This document shows positions 27,206 through 37,131 of a DNA stretch of 64,000 nt, piece by piece. The notes under the pieces were generated by a model. That model ran no database searches. It saw only the letters and a program-made list of their open reading frames with translations, and was not told where the DNA came from. Position 1 is the first letter of the stretch, and each line of letters starts with the position of its first letter. The position numbers and the translations under genes are program-made. Source of the DNA: Rhabdobacter roseus (GTDB taxonomy: Bacteria > Bacteroidota > Bacteroidia > Cytophagales > Spirosomataceae); the NCBI RefSeq assembly GCF_014202275.1, contig NZ_JACHGF010000014.1, forward strand, positions 55,719 to 119,718, read 5' to 3'.

Positions 27206-27296
27206 CCCCGGAGGTACTTGCTGGTGGGCACACTTATTGTAGAGGTACCTACAGACTAGTTACCCTAAAAAAAACGAGGTTCGATTGAATCCCCCT

Positions 27297-29741
27297 ATGC
27301 TCTCCAAGGTACTTAAGGTTTTTGCCATTCTGCTGCTGGTGGTTATGCTGCTGGTGGGCGGCGTATTGTTATGGGTGAACAGCCACAAAGATGAGCTCTT
27401 CCGGAAAATTCAGTCGCAACTCAACGAATCCATCAGCGGGCAGCTGGAAGTAGGCGACTACGCCTTCACGCCGCTGAAAGACGGGGCCGGTTTTACTTTC
27501 TCACTGCTCAATGTGCGGCTCGTCGACTCCCTCATCCAGCAGCACCAAACGCCCTTGCTTCGTGCCCAGCGCGTAAGGGTAGTGCTCAACCTGCTGCCGG
27601 TGCTGGTGGGGGAAGTCCGGATTCAGAGCCTGGAGGTCGAGGAGGGCGAGCTTTCCATCTTTGTCCGGACCGACGGCTATTCCAACCTTTCGCTCTTTAG
27701 AAGTTCCGGAGATACTACCCGCCAGCGCTCTTCCGATTTCAACGCCAATTTTATCAATAGAATAAAGCGGCTCCGTTTTGATAATTTTCGGGTAAGCTAC
27801 GCCGACTCCCTGAAAGGGAAATCGTACGCGGCCCGGCTCCACTCCGTGACCAACCGCGTCAACCGCACCGATCAGGGCTGGGAGGCGCGCTGGCAGGGCA
27901 CCATTTTTTTTGAGCAGCTGCTCTTCAACCCCAGCAAGGGGGGCTTTCTTACGCAGCAGGAAACCTACACCGACCTGCGCCTGGCCTACGACCCGGACCA
28001 AAACCGCTTTGAGCTGCTGGCCCCTTCGGTACTGCAGATTGCCACTAAGGAGAAAATCGGGATCGAGGGGTACTTTGACCTCTCCACCAAGCCCGGCCAG
28101 ATGGACCTGCGTTTTACCGTAGAAGACATGCCCGTGCCCCGGGCGCTGGAGCTACTGCCGGAGGTACTTTGTGAAAAAATCCGGGCCGTGGGGATCTTGC
28201 CCGTGGTGCAGGCCCGGGTGGAGGTCAAAGGGGCCATGAGCGTGGACACGCCGCGGGTGCACGTGCGGTTCAAAACCGAGCCTTTTGAGTACTCCTTGGC
28301 GCTGGGTACTTTCAAAAAGATGCGGGCCGAAGGTACCTTCACCAACCAACTCAACCCCAACTTACCCGCCGGCAATAAGAATTCCTCCATTGTGGGAACG
28401 CGGGTAAAAGGGTACTTTGAAAGCATTCCCCTGTACGGAAATTTAATCATCAGCAACTTAGCCAATCCAAAGACGATCCTCCGCTGTGCCATCCACGCCG
28501 ACTCCAGCTCGCTGAGTGCCCTGCTGGATCCCGAGCGGTACCGCGTCAACAAAGGGACGGCCCACATTGATTTTTACTACAACGGCAGCCTGCGGGCCTT
28601 CTACACACCTGGCCGCAACCGGCTCAACGGCAGCGTCGACGGCAAGCTCCGGCTTCGCAACCTGGGCGTGTCGTACCTGCCCCAAAAGGTAGGTATCAGC
28701 GACATCAACGGCGATATTACTTTTAACGAAAACGTGTTCCTGATTCCGAAGCTCACGCTGTCTGACGGGCAAAACCGGATGACGGTAACGGGCAAATCGA
28801 CGGGGCTGCTGCTGGCGCTCTTTGGCTCGGAACAACCGGCCAAGGCCGCCGTACAACTGAAAATACCCGACTGGCAGCTCAACTGGCTGGCGGTTCTCCT
28901 AAACCCACAAACGCCCCGCCCTCAGAGCCGCAAGAACTTCAAGCTGTCGGAGCTGCTGGACAACACCATCGAAAATCTGGAGCTAAAGGCCAGCATTGAG
29001 TCCAACCGGGTACGGTACCGCCGCTTTACGGGTACCAACGTCCGGGGCAACCTCACCGTGACCAACCGCATGGTGAGCCTGGATAATTTCTCGCTCAATG
29101 CCTTCCGGGGCAAAATCCAGGTGTCGGGTAACCTCACCCACCGCTCCAGCGAGGGCCTGCCGCGTTTTCACGCGCAGGGGCGGCTCATCAACGCCGACGT
29201 GCGCTCGGTTTTTTATTCGTTTGCCAATTTTGGACAAAAGGCCGTCACCGACCAAAACCTGAAAGGTACCCTCAACTCCGACTTCACGTTTCAGTCGCAG
29301 CTCACCAACGCCGCCGCGCCGGTACCGGCTTCGATGCAGGGCAAACTCGCCATCAACCTCACCAACGGGCAGATCATCCAGTTTGAGCCTTTCCTGAAAA
29401 TCAAGCGGCTGGTTTTTAAAAACCGGGATTTTGGCCACGTACGCCTGGCCCCCATCCGGCAGGAGTTTACGCTCAAAGGGCAGGAAATTACCGTAAAGCA
29501 GATGCAGATTGAATCCAACGTCCTGACTTTATTCGTGGACGGCATCTACAGCTTTGGCGACAAAACCGACCTGAGCATCCAGATTCCGCTGAGCAATCTG
29601 AAACGCCGCGACTCCAGCTACGAGTTTCAGATGGCCGACGCCGATACGCTGCGAGGGCGCAATATTTTCCTGCGTGCCCGCGACGAAAACGGCGAAGTAA
29701 ACATCAAGTATGATCCCATCAAACGGTTCCGTAAGAAGTAA
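27297..29741 (+). CDS. AsmA-family envelope protein
   Basis: An 814-residue AsmA/TamB-like protein. ATG 27297 (MLSKVLKVFAILLLVVMLLVG) gives one N-terminal membrane anchor, better than the TTG at 27285. The N-terminal domain has the AsmA pattern (FRKIQSQLNESISGQLEVGD, LLPVLVGEVRIQSLEVEEG), and repeated beta segments follow to a typical C-terminal part (FEPFLKIKRLVFKNRDFGHV, MQIESNVLTLFVDGIYSFG, YDPIKRF). Such proteins form long periplasmic beta bridges thought to move lipids to the outer membrane. Stands alone on the strand. Confidence 0.88.
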   Translation: MLSKVLKVFAILLLVVMLLVGGVLLWVNSHKDELFRKIQSQLNESISGQLEVGDYAFTPLKDGAGFTFSLLNVRLVDSLIQQHQTPLLRAQRVRVVLNLLPVLVGEVRIQSLEVEEGELSIFVRTDGYSNLSLFRSSGDTTRQRSSDFNANFINRIKRLRFDNFRVSYADSLKGKSYAARLHSVTNRVNRTDQGWEARWQGTIFFEQLLFNPSKGGFLTQQETYTDLRLAYDPDQNRFELLAPSVLQIATKEKIGIEGYFDLSTKPGQMDLRFTVEDMPVPRALELLPEVLCEKIRAVGILPVVQARVEVKGAMSVDTPRVHVRFKTEPFEYSLALGTFKKMRAEGTFTNQLNPNLPAGNKNSSIVGTRVKGYFESIPLYGNLIISNLANPKTILRCAIHADSSSLSALLDPERYRVNKGTAHIDFYYNGSLRAFYTPGRNRLNGSVDGKLRLRNLGVSYLPQKVGISDINGDITFNENVFLIPKLTLSDGQNRMTVTGKSTGLLLALFGSEQPAKAAVQLKIPDWQLNWLAVLLNPQTPRPQSRKNFKLSELLDNTIENLELKASIESNRVRYRRFTGTNVRGNLTVTNRMVSLDNFSLNAFRGKIQVSGNLTHRSSEGLPRFHAQGRLINADVRSVFYSFANFGQKAVTDQNLKGTLNSDFTFQSQLTNAAAPVPASMQGKLAINLTNGQIIQFEPFLKIKRLVFKNRDFGHVRLAPIRQEFTLKGQEITVKQMQIESNVLTLFVDGIYSFGDKTDLSIQIPLSNLKRRDSSYEFQMADADTLRGRNIFLRARDENGEVNIKYDPIKRFRKK

Positions 29742-29765
29742 TTTTCTTGCTATAAAACCACCTTG

Positions 29766-29799
29766 AAGTACCTTGCTGAGGGGTACTTTAGGGTACTTC
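29766..29799. repeat. inverted AAGTACC/GGTACTT heptamers after the AsmA gene
   Basis: AAGTACC (29766-29772) is followed by two GGTACTT copies (29782-29788 and 29793-29799), so either can form a short hairpin 25 bases after the AsmA stop. It may act as a weak terminator. Confidence 0.45.
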
Positions 29800-29894
29800 C
29801 ATTATTATTTGTACCCATTCTTTACTATTTTGCGGGTAAATAACACACAACTAACTAGCATCCCTACCCTATTTGGACTTGCCTTTACCAACTC

Positions 29895-30500
29895 ATGCCA
29901 AACCGTGTCCTTATCCTGTTTGCCCATCCTTTGTTCGAAAAGTCGCGCGTCAACAAAGAGCTGATCAACCAAGTACCCAGCCAAGCCGGTATTACTTTTC
30001 ACGACCTCTACGAGCATTATCCGGATTTTAACATCGACGTGGCGGCCGAAAAAGAGCTGCTGCTGGCCCACGACATCATCATCTGGAACCACCCCTTTTA
30101 CTGGTACAGCTGTCCGGCGCTGCTGAAGCAGTGGATCGACATGGTGCTGGAGGTAGGCTGGGCCTACGGGCCCGGTGGCAACGCGCTGCAAGGAAAAGTG
30201 GTGCTTCAAATCCTGACGACCGGCGGCCCCCAGGCTTCCTACCAGCACGAAGGAAATAACCGCTTCACGATGAGCGAGTTTCTGGCCCCTTTTGATCAGA
30301 CCGTCCGGCTGTGTAAAATGCACTACCTGCCTCCCTTTGTGATCCACGGGACGCACCGCCTCCAGCCGTCTGACATCAGGGCCCAGGCTACCGAGTACGC
30401 CTACCTGCTCAACCACCTGCTGAACGAACCGCTGGATATACCCCAGCTCACTACCTATACCTACCTCAACGATTGGCTTAAAGCCACCAAACCGCTATGA
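29895..30500 (+). CDS. kefF: NAD(P)H oxidoreductase of the KefF/YwrO type
   Basis: A 201-residue flavodoxin-fold quinone reductase, the ancillary subunit class of the KefC potassium efflux system. It begins RVLILFAHPLFEKSRVNKEL with the FMN phosphate loop; IIWNHPFYWYSCPALLKQWID is the active-site block, and TTGGPQASYQHEGNNRF follows. The ATGA overlap with the following KefC-type antiporter gene supports the pairing. The symbol is by analogy with E. coli KefF. Confidence 0.85.
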   Translation: MPNRVLILFAHPLFEKSRVNKELINQVPSQAGITFHDLYEHYPDFNIDVAAEKELLLAHDIIIWNHPFYWYSCPALLKQWIDMVLEVGWAYGPGGNALQGKVVLQILTTGGPQASYQHEGNNRFTMSEFLAPFDQTVRLCKMHYLPPFVIHGTHRLQPSDIRAQATEYAYLLNHLLNEPLDIPQLTTYTYLNDWLKATKPL

Positions 30501-32416
30501 ACAGTGACTTCCTCTCCCAGGCGCTAGTGTACCTGGCGGCTGCCGTTATTTGTGTACCCATTGCCAAAAAAGTAGGCATGAGCTCGGTGCTGGGGTACCT
30601 GCTGTCGGGTATCATCATTGGTCCTTTTGTGCTGGGCTTCATTGGCCAGGAAGGGCAGGACATCATGCACGTGGCCGAGTTTGGGGTAGTCATGATGCTC
30701 TTCCTGATTGGCCTGGAGCTGGAGCCCGCCGCCTTCTGGCAAATGCGCAAGGCCATCGCGGGCTTCGGAATCAGCCAGTTGGTGGGTACCACCCTGCTGC
30801 TCCTGATCCCGTTTTTGTTCCTCGGCTGGAGCCTGCCCATGTCCCTGGCGGTAGCGCTGGCGCTTTCCATGTCGTCCACGGCCATTGTACTCCAGACCCT
30901 GAAAGAAAAGGGGCTCTCCAACACCATGGCGGGGCAGTCTTCCTTCTCGGTCCTGCTGTTTCAGGACATCGCCGTCATTCCCATCCTGGCTATTTTGCCC
31001 CTGCTGGCCACTACCGCCATCGTCCCTTCCGAAGCGGGCCACCACTCGCTGCTCGACGGCCTGCCCGCCTGGCTGCAAACCATCCTCGTGTTTGGGGCCG
31101 TGGGGTCTATCTACGTGGTAGGTACCTACGGGGTAGTGCCGCTGCTGCGCATCGTGGCCAAAACCGGCTTGCGCGAGATGTTCACGGCGTCGTCGTTGCT
31201 GCTGGTGGTGGCGGTGGCCTACCTCATGGAGCTGGTGGGGCTGAGCCCGGCCCTGGGTAGCTTTGTGGCGGGGGTGGTGCTGGCCAACAGCGAGTTCCGG
31301 CACGAGCTCGAAAGTGACATTGAGCCCTTCAAAGGCTTGCTGCTGGGGCTCTTTTTCATCGGCGTGGGTGCTTCCATCAACTTCCAGCTGCTGTCGGAGT
31401 CGCCGGGGCAGATTGCCCTGCTGGTGAGCCTCATTATCCTGACCAAGTTCCTGGTACTGCTGGGCATTGGTAAAATATTCAAGCTCAAGCACGACCAGAA
31501 CTTCCTCTTTGCGCTGGGGCTGAGCCAGGTGGGGGAATTTGCCTTCGTGCTGCTTTCATTCAGTAATCAGCTACAAATCCTGGACGCGGAGTGGACCGGG
31601 AAGCTGACGGCCATCACGGCCATCAGCATGATGACCACCCCCTTGCTGCTGCTGGCCAACGAGCGCTTTCTGGCCCCGCGCTTCGGCACCAAAGAGGCCA
31701 TTGACGAAAAAGAAGCCGACGCTATCGCCGAGCACCACCGGGTCATCATCGCTGGCTTTGGGCACTTTGGAAGTACCATTGGCCGGTTGCTACGCGCCAA
31801 CGGCATCGAGGCTACCATTCTGGACAACAACTCGGATCAGGTGGAGCTGCTGCGCAAAATGGGCTTTAAGGTGTACTACGGCGACGCCACCCGCCTGGAT
31901 CTGCTGAAATCGGCCGGGGCGGGCGAAGCCACGCTCTTCATCGCCGCCATCGACTCGCCCGAAATCAACAAAAACCTGGTGCATACGCTCACGAAGCACT
32001 ATCCGGGGCTGAAAATCCTGGCGCGCGCCCGCAACCGCTTCGACGCCTACGAGCTCATGGAAATGGGCGTCACGAACATTTACCGCGAAACGCTCTACAC
32101 CGCTGTGCACCTGGCCGTAGACGCCCTGGGCCAGCTGGGTTTCCGCAAGTACAGCGCCACGAGGCAGGGCCAGAAGTTCATTCAGTACGACGAACAGGGC
32201 CTGGCCAAGCTGGCCTCCTCGCGCCACGACATGACGGAGTACATCATGAACGCCCGGCAGCAAATCGAGTTTCAGGAAAAACTCCTGCACGACGACCTCA
32301 TGCAGAACTTCTCGTCCGAGGACCACTCCTGGGACGGTACCTACGTGCGGGATCAACTGCTGGGTGCCAACCGCCCGGATACTACTCAGCCGGATACTTC
32401 GGTCAAGGTGGGGTAG
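30497..32416 (+). CDS. kefC: CPA2 cation:proton antiporter with TrkA-N domain (KefB/KefC type)
   Basis: A 639-residue K+ efflux antiporter. Residues 1-385 form about 12 membrane helices of the Na_H_exchanger domain (EFGVVMMLFLIGLELEP; SSTAIVLQTLKEKG; LSQVGEFAFVLLSF). Residues about 412-530 are a TrkA-N/RCK domain with NAD-binding VIIAGFGHFGSTIGR and acidic strand end ILDNN. The C-terminal 100 residues are polar. Family members expel K+ to acidify the cytoplasm during electrophile stress, gated by glutathione; whether this organism makes glutathione is unknown. Coupled to the KefF-like gene. Confidence 0.92.
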   Translation: MNSDFLSQALVYLAAAVICVPIAKKVGMSSVLGYLLSGIIIGPFVLGFIGQEGQDIMHVAEFGVVMMLFLIGLELEPAAFWQMRKAIAGFGISQLVGTTLLLLIPFLFLGWSLPMSLAVALALSMSSTAIVLQTLKEKGLSNTMAGQSSFSVLLFQDIAVIPILAILPLLATTAIVPSEAGHHSLLDGLPAWLQTILVFGAVGSIYVVGTYGVVPLLRIVAKTGLREMFTASSLLLVVAVAYLMELVGLSPALGSFVAGVVLANSEFRHELESDIEPFKGLLLGLFFIGVGASINFQLLSESPGQIALLVSLIILTKFLVLLGIGKIFKLKHDQNFLFALGLSQVGEFAFVLLSFSNQLQILDAEWTGKLTAITAISMMTTPLLLLANERFLAPRFGTKEAIDEKEADAIAEHHRVIIAGFGHFGSTIGRLLRANGIEATILDNNSDQVELLRKMGFKVYYGDATRLDLLKSAGAGEATLFIAAIDSPEINKNLVHTLTKHYPGLKILARARNRFDAYELMEMGVTNIYRETLYTAVHLAVDALGQLGFRKYSATRQGQKFIQYDEQGLAKLASSRHDMTEYIMNARQQIEFQEKLLHDDLMQNFSSEDHSWDGTYVRDQLLGANRPDTTQPDTSVKVG

Positions 32417-32456
32417 TTGGGTAAATCTTGGTCTGAATCTACCTTAGCACGCCTCT

Positions 32457-32506
32457 AAAAAAGTACCGCCGCCCCGGATATAACTCCCTGGGCGGCGGTA
32501 CTTTTT
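32457..32506. terminator. bidirectional terminator containing the heptamer repeat
   Basis: AAAAAAGTACCGCCGCCC (32457-32474) pairs with GGGCGGCGGTACTTTTT (32490-32506) over a 15-base loop. The stem arms contain AAGTACC and GGTACTT. It lies between the converging kefC and TonB receptor genes. Confidence 0.85.
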
Positions 32507-32554
32507 GTTTTCGACGTTGGGTAAAGGGTACTTTGCCTCCGCAAGCAGCGACAA

Positions 32555-35122
32555 CTAGAAGGAATAGCGCAACGTAACGCCGTAGGTCCGTTGATCGCCC
32601 AGTACGGCGGCGTAGTGGCCCGCATTACCGGCCGCTGGCAATAATTGCTCAAAGTAATCTTTGTCCAGCAAGTTACGCCCCCAGACCAGGATCGTCACCC
32701 CGTTCGAAGCCCGGAAACCTACCCTTCCGTTCACCAGCGTGTACCCTTCGATGTTCAGAAACTGAGAAGGTGAGGCACTCGACGAAAACGTGGAGCGGTA
32801 GTAGGCATCCAGCCCCAGGAAGTACTTGCCTTTCAGGCTGAGGAATTTCCCGTTGCTGGTCAGCTCGCCACCGGCGGAGCCAGCCCACTTGGAAATACCC
32901 GGCAAAGCGCCGCCCGAAATATCCTTGAAGGCAGACTCCCCGCCCGTTTCTTCGAGGGGAACGGGAGCGTTGGTGAAGGACACGTACTTGCCGTCGGTGT
33001 AGGCAACGGCGGCATTGAACGAGAGCTGATTGCTAACCCGGATGTTTCCGTCCAGCTCCACACCCACCACCCGTACCCGCTCCGCGTTGGCCAGGTACCC
33101 CCGGTTTACGCCCACTTCGGCGGTTTGTACCTGCGTCTGGAAATCTTTGATGTCGGTGTTATGAAACACCAGGTTCAGGGTAGATTGCGGCGTAGGCCGG
33201 GTTTTAACGCCTACTTCGTAGTGCGTCACGTACTCCGGCTTCACGCGGGCCAGATCGATCAGGACCGCGCCGCTGGCCGTAGGTAGCCCGCCCAGGTTTA
33301 CGCCCACGGGCTTGAAGCTATTGGAGTAGGTAGCAAAGGCGTTGAACTGCGAAGATGCTTTGTAAGCCAGGGTGAGCTGCCCCGAGAAATTATTCTCCTC
33401 CACATCTACCTGGAAAGCCTGATTGGTATAGATGGCGTTCTTGAGGGCGATGAGAGCAGGGTCCGTGGTTTGCAGGCCGCCGTACGTCTGGCGGCTATAG
33501 TCTACTTCCTTTTTGTCGTAGTTGAAGCGAATACCGGGTAGGAGGTGTAGCTTGCTGGTAATGGCCCAGTCGACCTGGCCAAACACCGCCCCTCCGAAGG
33601 ACTGCAAGCGGGAGGTCGTTCTGATGCCGTAGCCATCAAACAAGCCGGGGGTCCGCCATAGTGCACTCGTGGAGCTCTGCGAAAACCGCCACTGAGCAGC
33701 TCCGGACTCTTCAATATGTACAGGATCTGTATTTAGGTCCTGACCGATCGCAAACACGCCAATGACGCCGCTCAGCCGGGAAGAAAAATTACCCGCGTAG
33801 CGAATCTCCTGGGTCCACTGGGTATGTCTGGACGTAGCTTGTGATTTAGAAAGTACCGGCAGGCCGGTGAAATCGCGGTCGTTGGAGGGGTCCCAGTTCC
33901 AGTAGCGCCAGGCCGTGGTGGAGGTCAGGGTACCCGGTCCTAGCTTGGCGTCGATGTTGAGCGAAACGCCCCCCAGCTCATTGCCCGAGCGCCAGGGCGA
34001 ATCGTGATCAATAATACGGTCGAAAGGATTGGTGCTGGGAAGGGAATAGTTGAGGTCCGCAATGATGGCGTTGAATTGGCGGTAAGGTGCCCGCCGGGTA
34101 GTCACTACCCCCGCCACCACCTGCGCGTAGCCGTCTGGTTTCTGCGCCGAGGCATCGCCCGCCAGCGTGATCCGAACGTTATCCGTGGGCGTGTAGAGCA
34201 GCTGGCCTCGGAAGCCCAGGTTGTTCAGGTCGTTGACCGGCTTTTCGGTCCTGACGTTATAAAGCAGGCCGTTGCGCTGGGTACCCGAGAAGGAGGCCCG
34301 CGCGGCGAGCTTCTTGCCCAAGGGCCCCGTAAGCGACGCTTTGGCTTGCACAAAACCGTAGTTGCCGTAGCTCACCTCGAAGTTGGCACCGGGCGTAAAG
34401 CTGGGAGCCCGCGTGGTAATGTTGAAGGCCCCCGCCGTGGTGTTTTTTCCAAAAAGCGTTCCCTGCGGCCCGCGAAGTACCTCAATCTGCTCGATGTCGA
34501 TGAAATCGAGCGTGGTAGCGGCGGGGCGGGCGAAGTACACGCCATCCACGTAGAAGCCCACACCCGGATCGATGCCGTCGTTGGTAAGGCCAAACGTGGA
34601 GCCCAGCCCGCGTATATTGAGCGTCGTGTTGCGCGGGTTGGACGAGTACAGCTGCACCGTGGGTACCAGTTCTTTCAGCCGGTTGACGTTAAACGCCCCG
34701 GCATCCTCGGCCCTGACGCCGCTCACCACCGAAATCGGGATGGGTACGTCCTGGGCCGATTCCTGACGACGGCGCGAGGAAATGATGACGTCATCCAGCT
34801 GGTTGGCGTTGGCGTCCAGCTTTATCTCTACTTTGGTTTCACTGATCAATACTTCTTTTTTCTGATAGCCCACGTAGGACACAATGAGGGTAAAGGGTAG
34901 TTTTTGGCCCGTAATGAGCCCAAACTCCCCGTTGACATCCGTCGCGGCTCCGTTGGTGGTACCTTTAATAGCGACCGTGGCCCCGATCAGCGCCTCGTTG
35001 GTGCGGCTATCTACGACTTTCCCGGATACCGTCGCGTTGATGATGGTGTTCTCCTGCGCGGATAGCCACAAGGGGAATAGAAGTACCCCTAGTAAAAAAC
35101 TGGATTTGAAAAATTGCTTCAT
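32555..35122 (-). CDS. TonB-dependent receptor, siderophore/FecA-like
   Basis: An 855-residue outer-membrane receptor. ATG 35122 gives signal MKQFFKSSFLLGVLLFPLWLSA; the 59-codon upstream extension is unlike protein. Order of domains: CarboxypepD_reg-like (about 27-110, GKVVDSRTNEALIGATV, VSYVGYQKKEV), TonB plug (about 120-235, with IEQIEVLRGPQGTLFGKNTTAGAFN) and a 22-strand barrel ending in Phe (TYGVTLRYSF). The 'GVGFYVDGVYFARP' plug wording is like proteobacterial iron-siderophore receptors rather than SusC, and no susD follows. Substrate unknown; it imports a large ligand. Confidence 0.92.
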   Translation of the reverse strand: MKQFFKSSFLLGVLLFPLWLSAQENTIINATVSGKVVDSRTNEALIGATVAIKGTTNGAATDVNGEFGLITGQKLPFTLIVSYVGYQKKEVLISETKVEIKLDANANQLDDVIISSRRRQESAQDVPIPISVVSGVRAEDAGAFNVNRLKELVPTVQLYSSNPRNTTLNIRGLGSTFGLTNDGIDPGVGFYVDGVYFARPAATTLDFIDIEQIEVLRGPQGTLFGKNTTAGAFNITTRAPSFTPGANFEVSYGNYGFVQAKASLTGPLGKKLAARASFSGTQRNGLLYNVRTEKPVNDLNNLGFRGQLLYTPTDNVRITLAGDASAQKPDGYAQVVAGVVTTRRAPYRQFNAIIADLNYSLPSTNPFDRIIDHDSPWRSGNELGGVSLNIDAKLGPGTLTSTTAWRYWNWDPSNDRDFTGLPVLSKSQATSRHTQWTQEIRYAGNFSSRLSGVIGVFAIGQDLNTDPVHIEESGAAQWRFSQSSTSALWRTPGLFDGYGIRTTSRLQSFGGAVFGQVDWAITSKLHLLPGIRFNYDKKEVDYSRQTYGGLQTTDPALIALKNAIYTNQAFQVDVEENNFSGQLTLAYKASSQFNAFATYSNSFKPVGVNLGGLPTASGAVLIDLARVKPEYVTHYEVGVKTRPTPQSTLNLVFHNTDIKDFQTQVQTAEVGVNRGYLANAERVRVVGVELDGNIRVSNQLSFNAAVAYTDGKYVSFTNAPVPLEETGGESAFKDISGGALPGISKWAGSAGGELTSNGKFLSLKGKYFLGLDAYYRSTFSSSASPSQFLNIEGYTLVNGRVGFRASNGVTILVWGRNLLDKDYFEQLLPAAGNAGHYAAVLGDQRTYGVTLRYSF

Positions 35123-35608
35123 TGGCTCGTGTTTTGGTGTTAATGCCTGGGTTCGATTGGCGACGTATTCAGCCGTTTGCGTTAGTGAGGTGGCTTCTTT
35201 AGATTTGTCCTTGCCTCTCAACAGTGAGGCCTTACAAAGATTATGGGGCGTTTCATGCCGGGCGCTTGTTGTTGGTTCTGGCTGCAAATCTAGCAACAAA
35301 AATTATAAAGTATATAGATTTAGTAGAGTTTTAAATAAAAAATTATAACTTATTGAAATAAAACATGTTACTATTTAAAAAATTAATTTTAAACAAAAAC
35401 AAATATTTTTTTGTACAACAAAAGTACCTCACCGACCAGAGGCTACGAGCCCGCCCAGGGCTACCAAAAAAGCGGGTACCTGAGCCTGCGCGCCGCTCAC
35501 GAAGGAAAGTACCCGAAAGCCCTACTTTTGTGGGGCTACTGACATAGGGTTGTCACAAGTACCTCCTACCTTTGGGAGACAAACAACTACCTCCAACGCG
35601 CAACCCGT
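35123..35608. promoter_or_regulatory. AT-rich divergent spacer with candidate promoters
   Basis: A 486-base spacer with an AT-rich core (35285-35430). On the minus strand TAGATTTG (35285-35292) fits the -7 consensus for the TonB receptor, with a leader of about 160 bases. On the plus strand TACTTTTG (35523-35530) and TACCTTTG (35567-35574) precede the small gene at 35609. No credible ORF. Confidence 0.4.
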
Positions 35609-35821
35609 ATGGTACTCGTTTTTAAGACTTCCGTCCAGACCAAAGCCAACGTACGCCGCCTCAAACCACTCCTCGACGAGCTCGTGGTGGAGCGCGGCCG
35701 ATGGAATTTTGATTTGGAAGATTGTGACCGTATCTTCCGCCTGGAGTCCGAAGGTATTTCTTCGCACCGGGTCATTTCGTTTTTTAAGGAACAGGGTCTG
35801 GAATGCCAGGAGCTAACCTGA
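35609..35821 (+). CDS. small conserved-looking protein of unknown function
   Basis: A 70-residue protein, MVLVFKTSVQTKANVRRLKP onward. The predicted beta-alpha-beta order (VFKTSV; ANVRRLKPLLDEL; WNFDLEDCDRIFRLES; SSHRVISFFKEQG; LECQEL) resembles the ferredoxin-like fold of heavy-metal-associated domains but without the CxxC metal site. There is no export signal. It lies 40 bases before an AraC-type regulator on the same strand, with two -7-like elements upstream. Confidence 0.65.
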   Translation: MVLVFKTSVQTKANVRRLKPLLDELVVERGRWNFDLEDCDRIFRLESEGISSHRVISFFKEQGLECQELT

Positions 35822-35861
35822 GCCGGTACTTCACAGGTACCTTACAACCCGCCTTGTGCCC

Positions 35862-36659
35862 ATGTACTACGCCACCCAGCTACCTACCCCACCGCTCCGG
35901 GACTACGTCCGGTTTTTCTGGGTACTTGAGGGCGAGGTACCTCCCGGCCAGCCCTACGTGCACCGCTCTATGGCGGATGGCTGCCCGGAGCTGATTTTTC
36001 ACTACCAAGGTACCTTCACCGACCTGCAGCAGGCCGCGCCTTCCTTCACGGCCGGTATGCACGGACAAGCCCAACGCCACAGCCGCTTCGCCATTCAGGA
36101 AAGCTTCGGGATTTTGGGCGTGTACCTCTACCCGTTTGCCCTGCCGCGGCTGTTTGGCCTGCCCGCCTCCGCCCTCACCAACCAGCAGGCCACGCTCTGC
36201 GAGCTGCTGGGCCCGGCCGGACAAGCACTGGAAGAGCGTGTGATGCTGGCCCCGGATAACGCCCAGCGCATCCGGCTGCTGTCGTCTTTTCTGGAAAAAC
36301 AATTGGCCAAAAACGAAGAGAAAACGCCCAGGGTACTTTCGGCCATCCAGGGCATGATCCAGAGCCAAGGTACCCTGCGCGTGCAGCAGCTGGCCGAGCA
36401 ATCCTTTTTGTCCACACGGCAAATGGAGCGGTCGTTTCGGTACTTTACGGGTTTTAGTCCGAAGCTGTACGGGCGCATTTTGCGGTTTCAGGCCGCCCTT
36501 AGTGCGTACGGAAACCAAAGTAAGTCGCTGACGGACATCGCCTACGACTGCGGGTACTACGACCAGTCGCACTTCATCCATGACTTTAAAGCGTTCTCGG
36601 GGCACCACCCCAGGGCCTACTTTACGGGCCGGGCCGAAGGTACCGAGTGGAAAGAGTAA
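35862..36659 (+). CDS. AraC-family transcriptional regulator
   Basis: A 265-residue regulator beginning at ATG 35862 (MYYATQLPTPPLRDYVRFFW); a GTG two codons earlier is possible. Residues about 1-150 form the DUF6597-type N-terminal domain common in Bacteroidota AraC proteins (HRSMADGCPELIFHY). Residues about 165-260 are a double helix-turn-helix (LRVQQLAEQSFLSTRQMERS; FSPKLYGRILRFQAAL; LTDIAYDCGYYDQSHFIHDF). Its ligand is unknown. The VOC-family gene downstream (83 bases) is a plausible target. Confidence 0.92.
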   Translation: MYYATQLPTPPLRDYVRFFWVLEGEVPPGQPYVHRSMADGCPELIFHYQGTFTDLQQAAPSFTAGMHGQAQRHSRFAIQESFGILGVYLYPFALPRLFGLPASALTNQQATLCELLGPAGQALEERVMLAPDNAQRIRLLSSFLEKQLAKNEEKTPRVLSAIQGMIQSQGTLRVQQLAEQSFLSTRQMERSFRYFTGFSPKLYGRILRFQAALSAYGNQSKSLTDIAYDCGYYDQSHFIHDFKAFSGHHPRAYFTGRAEGTEWKE

Positions 36660-36704
36660 GTACGGAATGTCGGATTTTTCCAATTTTAGGAGCTACCTCC
36701 CTCC

Positions 36705-36712
36705 TACTTTTG
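36705..36712 (+). promoter_or_regulatory. candidate -7 promoter element
   Basis: TACTTTTG is a perfect TAnnTTTG match 30 bases upstream of the VOC-family start, which suggests the gene has its own promoter in addition to any read-through from the AraC gene. Confidence 0.4.
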
Positions 36713-36742
36713 TGGAATCATTAACCAAAACCCCCATAACGT

Positions 36743-37114
36743 ATGAACATTCCGCCAGGCCACCAAACCGTGATGCCCTACCTGATTCTGCCCAACGCCC
36801 GCGGCTTCGCCGATTTTGTGCAGGCCGTTTTCCGCGCCACGCTGGGCCCAACTACCCTGCGCGACGACGACACCACCATCATGCACGGCGAAGTGAAGAT
36901 CGGGGAAAGTACCCTGATGTTTGCCGAAGCCACCGACCAGTGGGCCCCGCAGCCCGCCTCGCTTTTTGTGTACGTAGAAAACACCGACGAAACCTACCAA
37001 CTTGCCCTCGCCCAGGGCGCTACTTCCGTCATGGAGCCCGCCGACCGCGACTACGGCCGCTCCGGCGGCGTGGCCGACCCGTTTGGCAACAGCTGGTGGA
37101 TCACGTCCTTGTAG
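36743..37114 (+). CDS. VOC-family (glyoxalase/PhnB-like) protein
   Basis: A 123-residue vicinal-oxygen-chelate protein of the PhnB/YdeP-like group. It shows paired beta-alpha-beta-beta modules: MPYLILPNARGFADFVQAVF, then IMHGEVKIGESTLMFAEA, SLFVYVENTDETYQLAL and the closing DRDYGRSGGVADPFGNSWW. Members are isomerases, dioxygenases or antibiotic-binding proteins; activity cannot be told. It follows an AraC regulator and ends at a hairpin. Confidence 0.88.
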   Translation: MNIPPGHQTVMPYLILPNARGFADFVQAVFRATLGPTTLRDDDTTIMHGEVKIGESTLMFAEATDQWAPQPASLFVYVENTDETYQLALAQGATSVMEPADRDYGRSGGVADPFGNSWWITSL

Positions 37115-37131
37115 TGTATACATTAGGATAA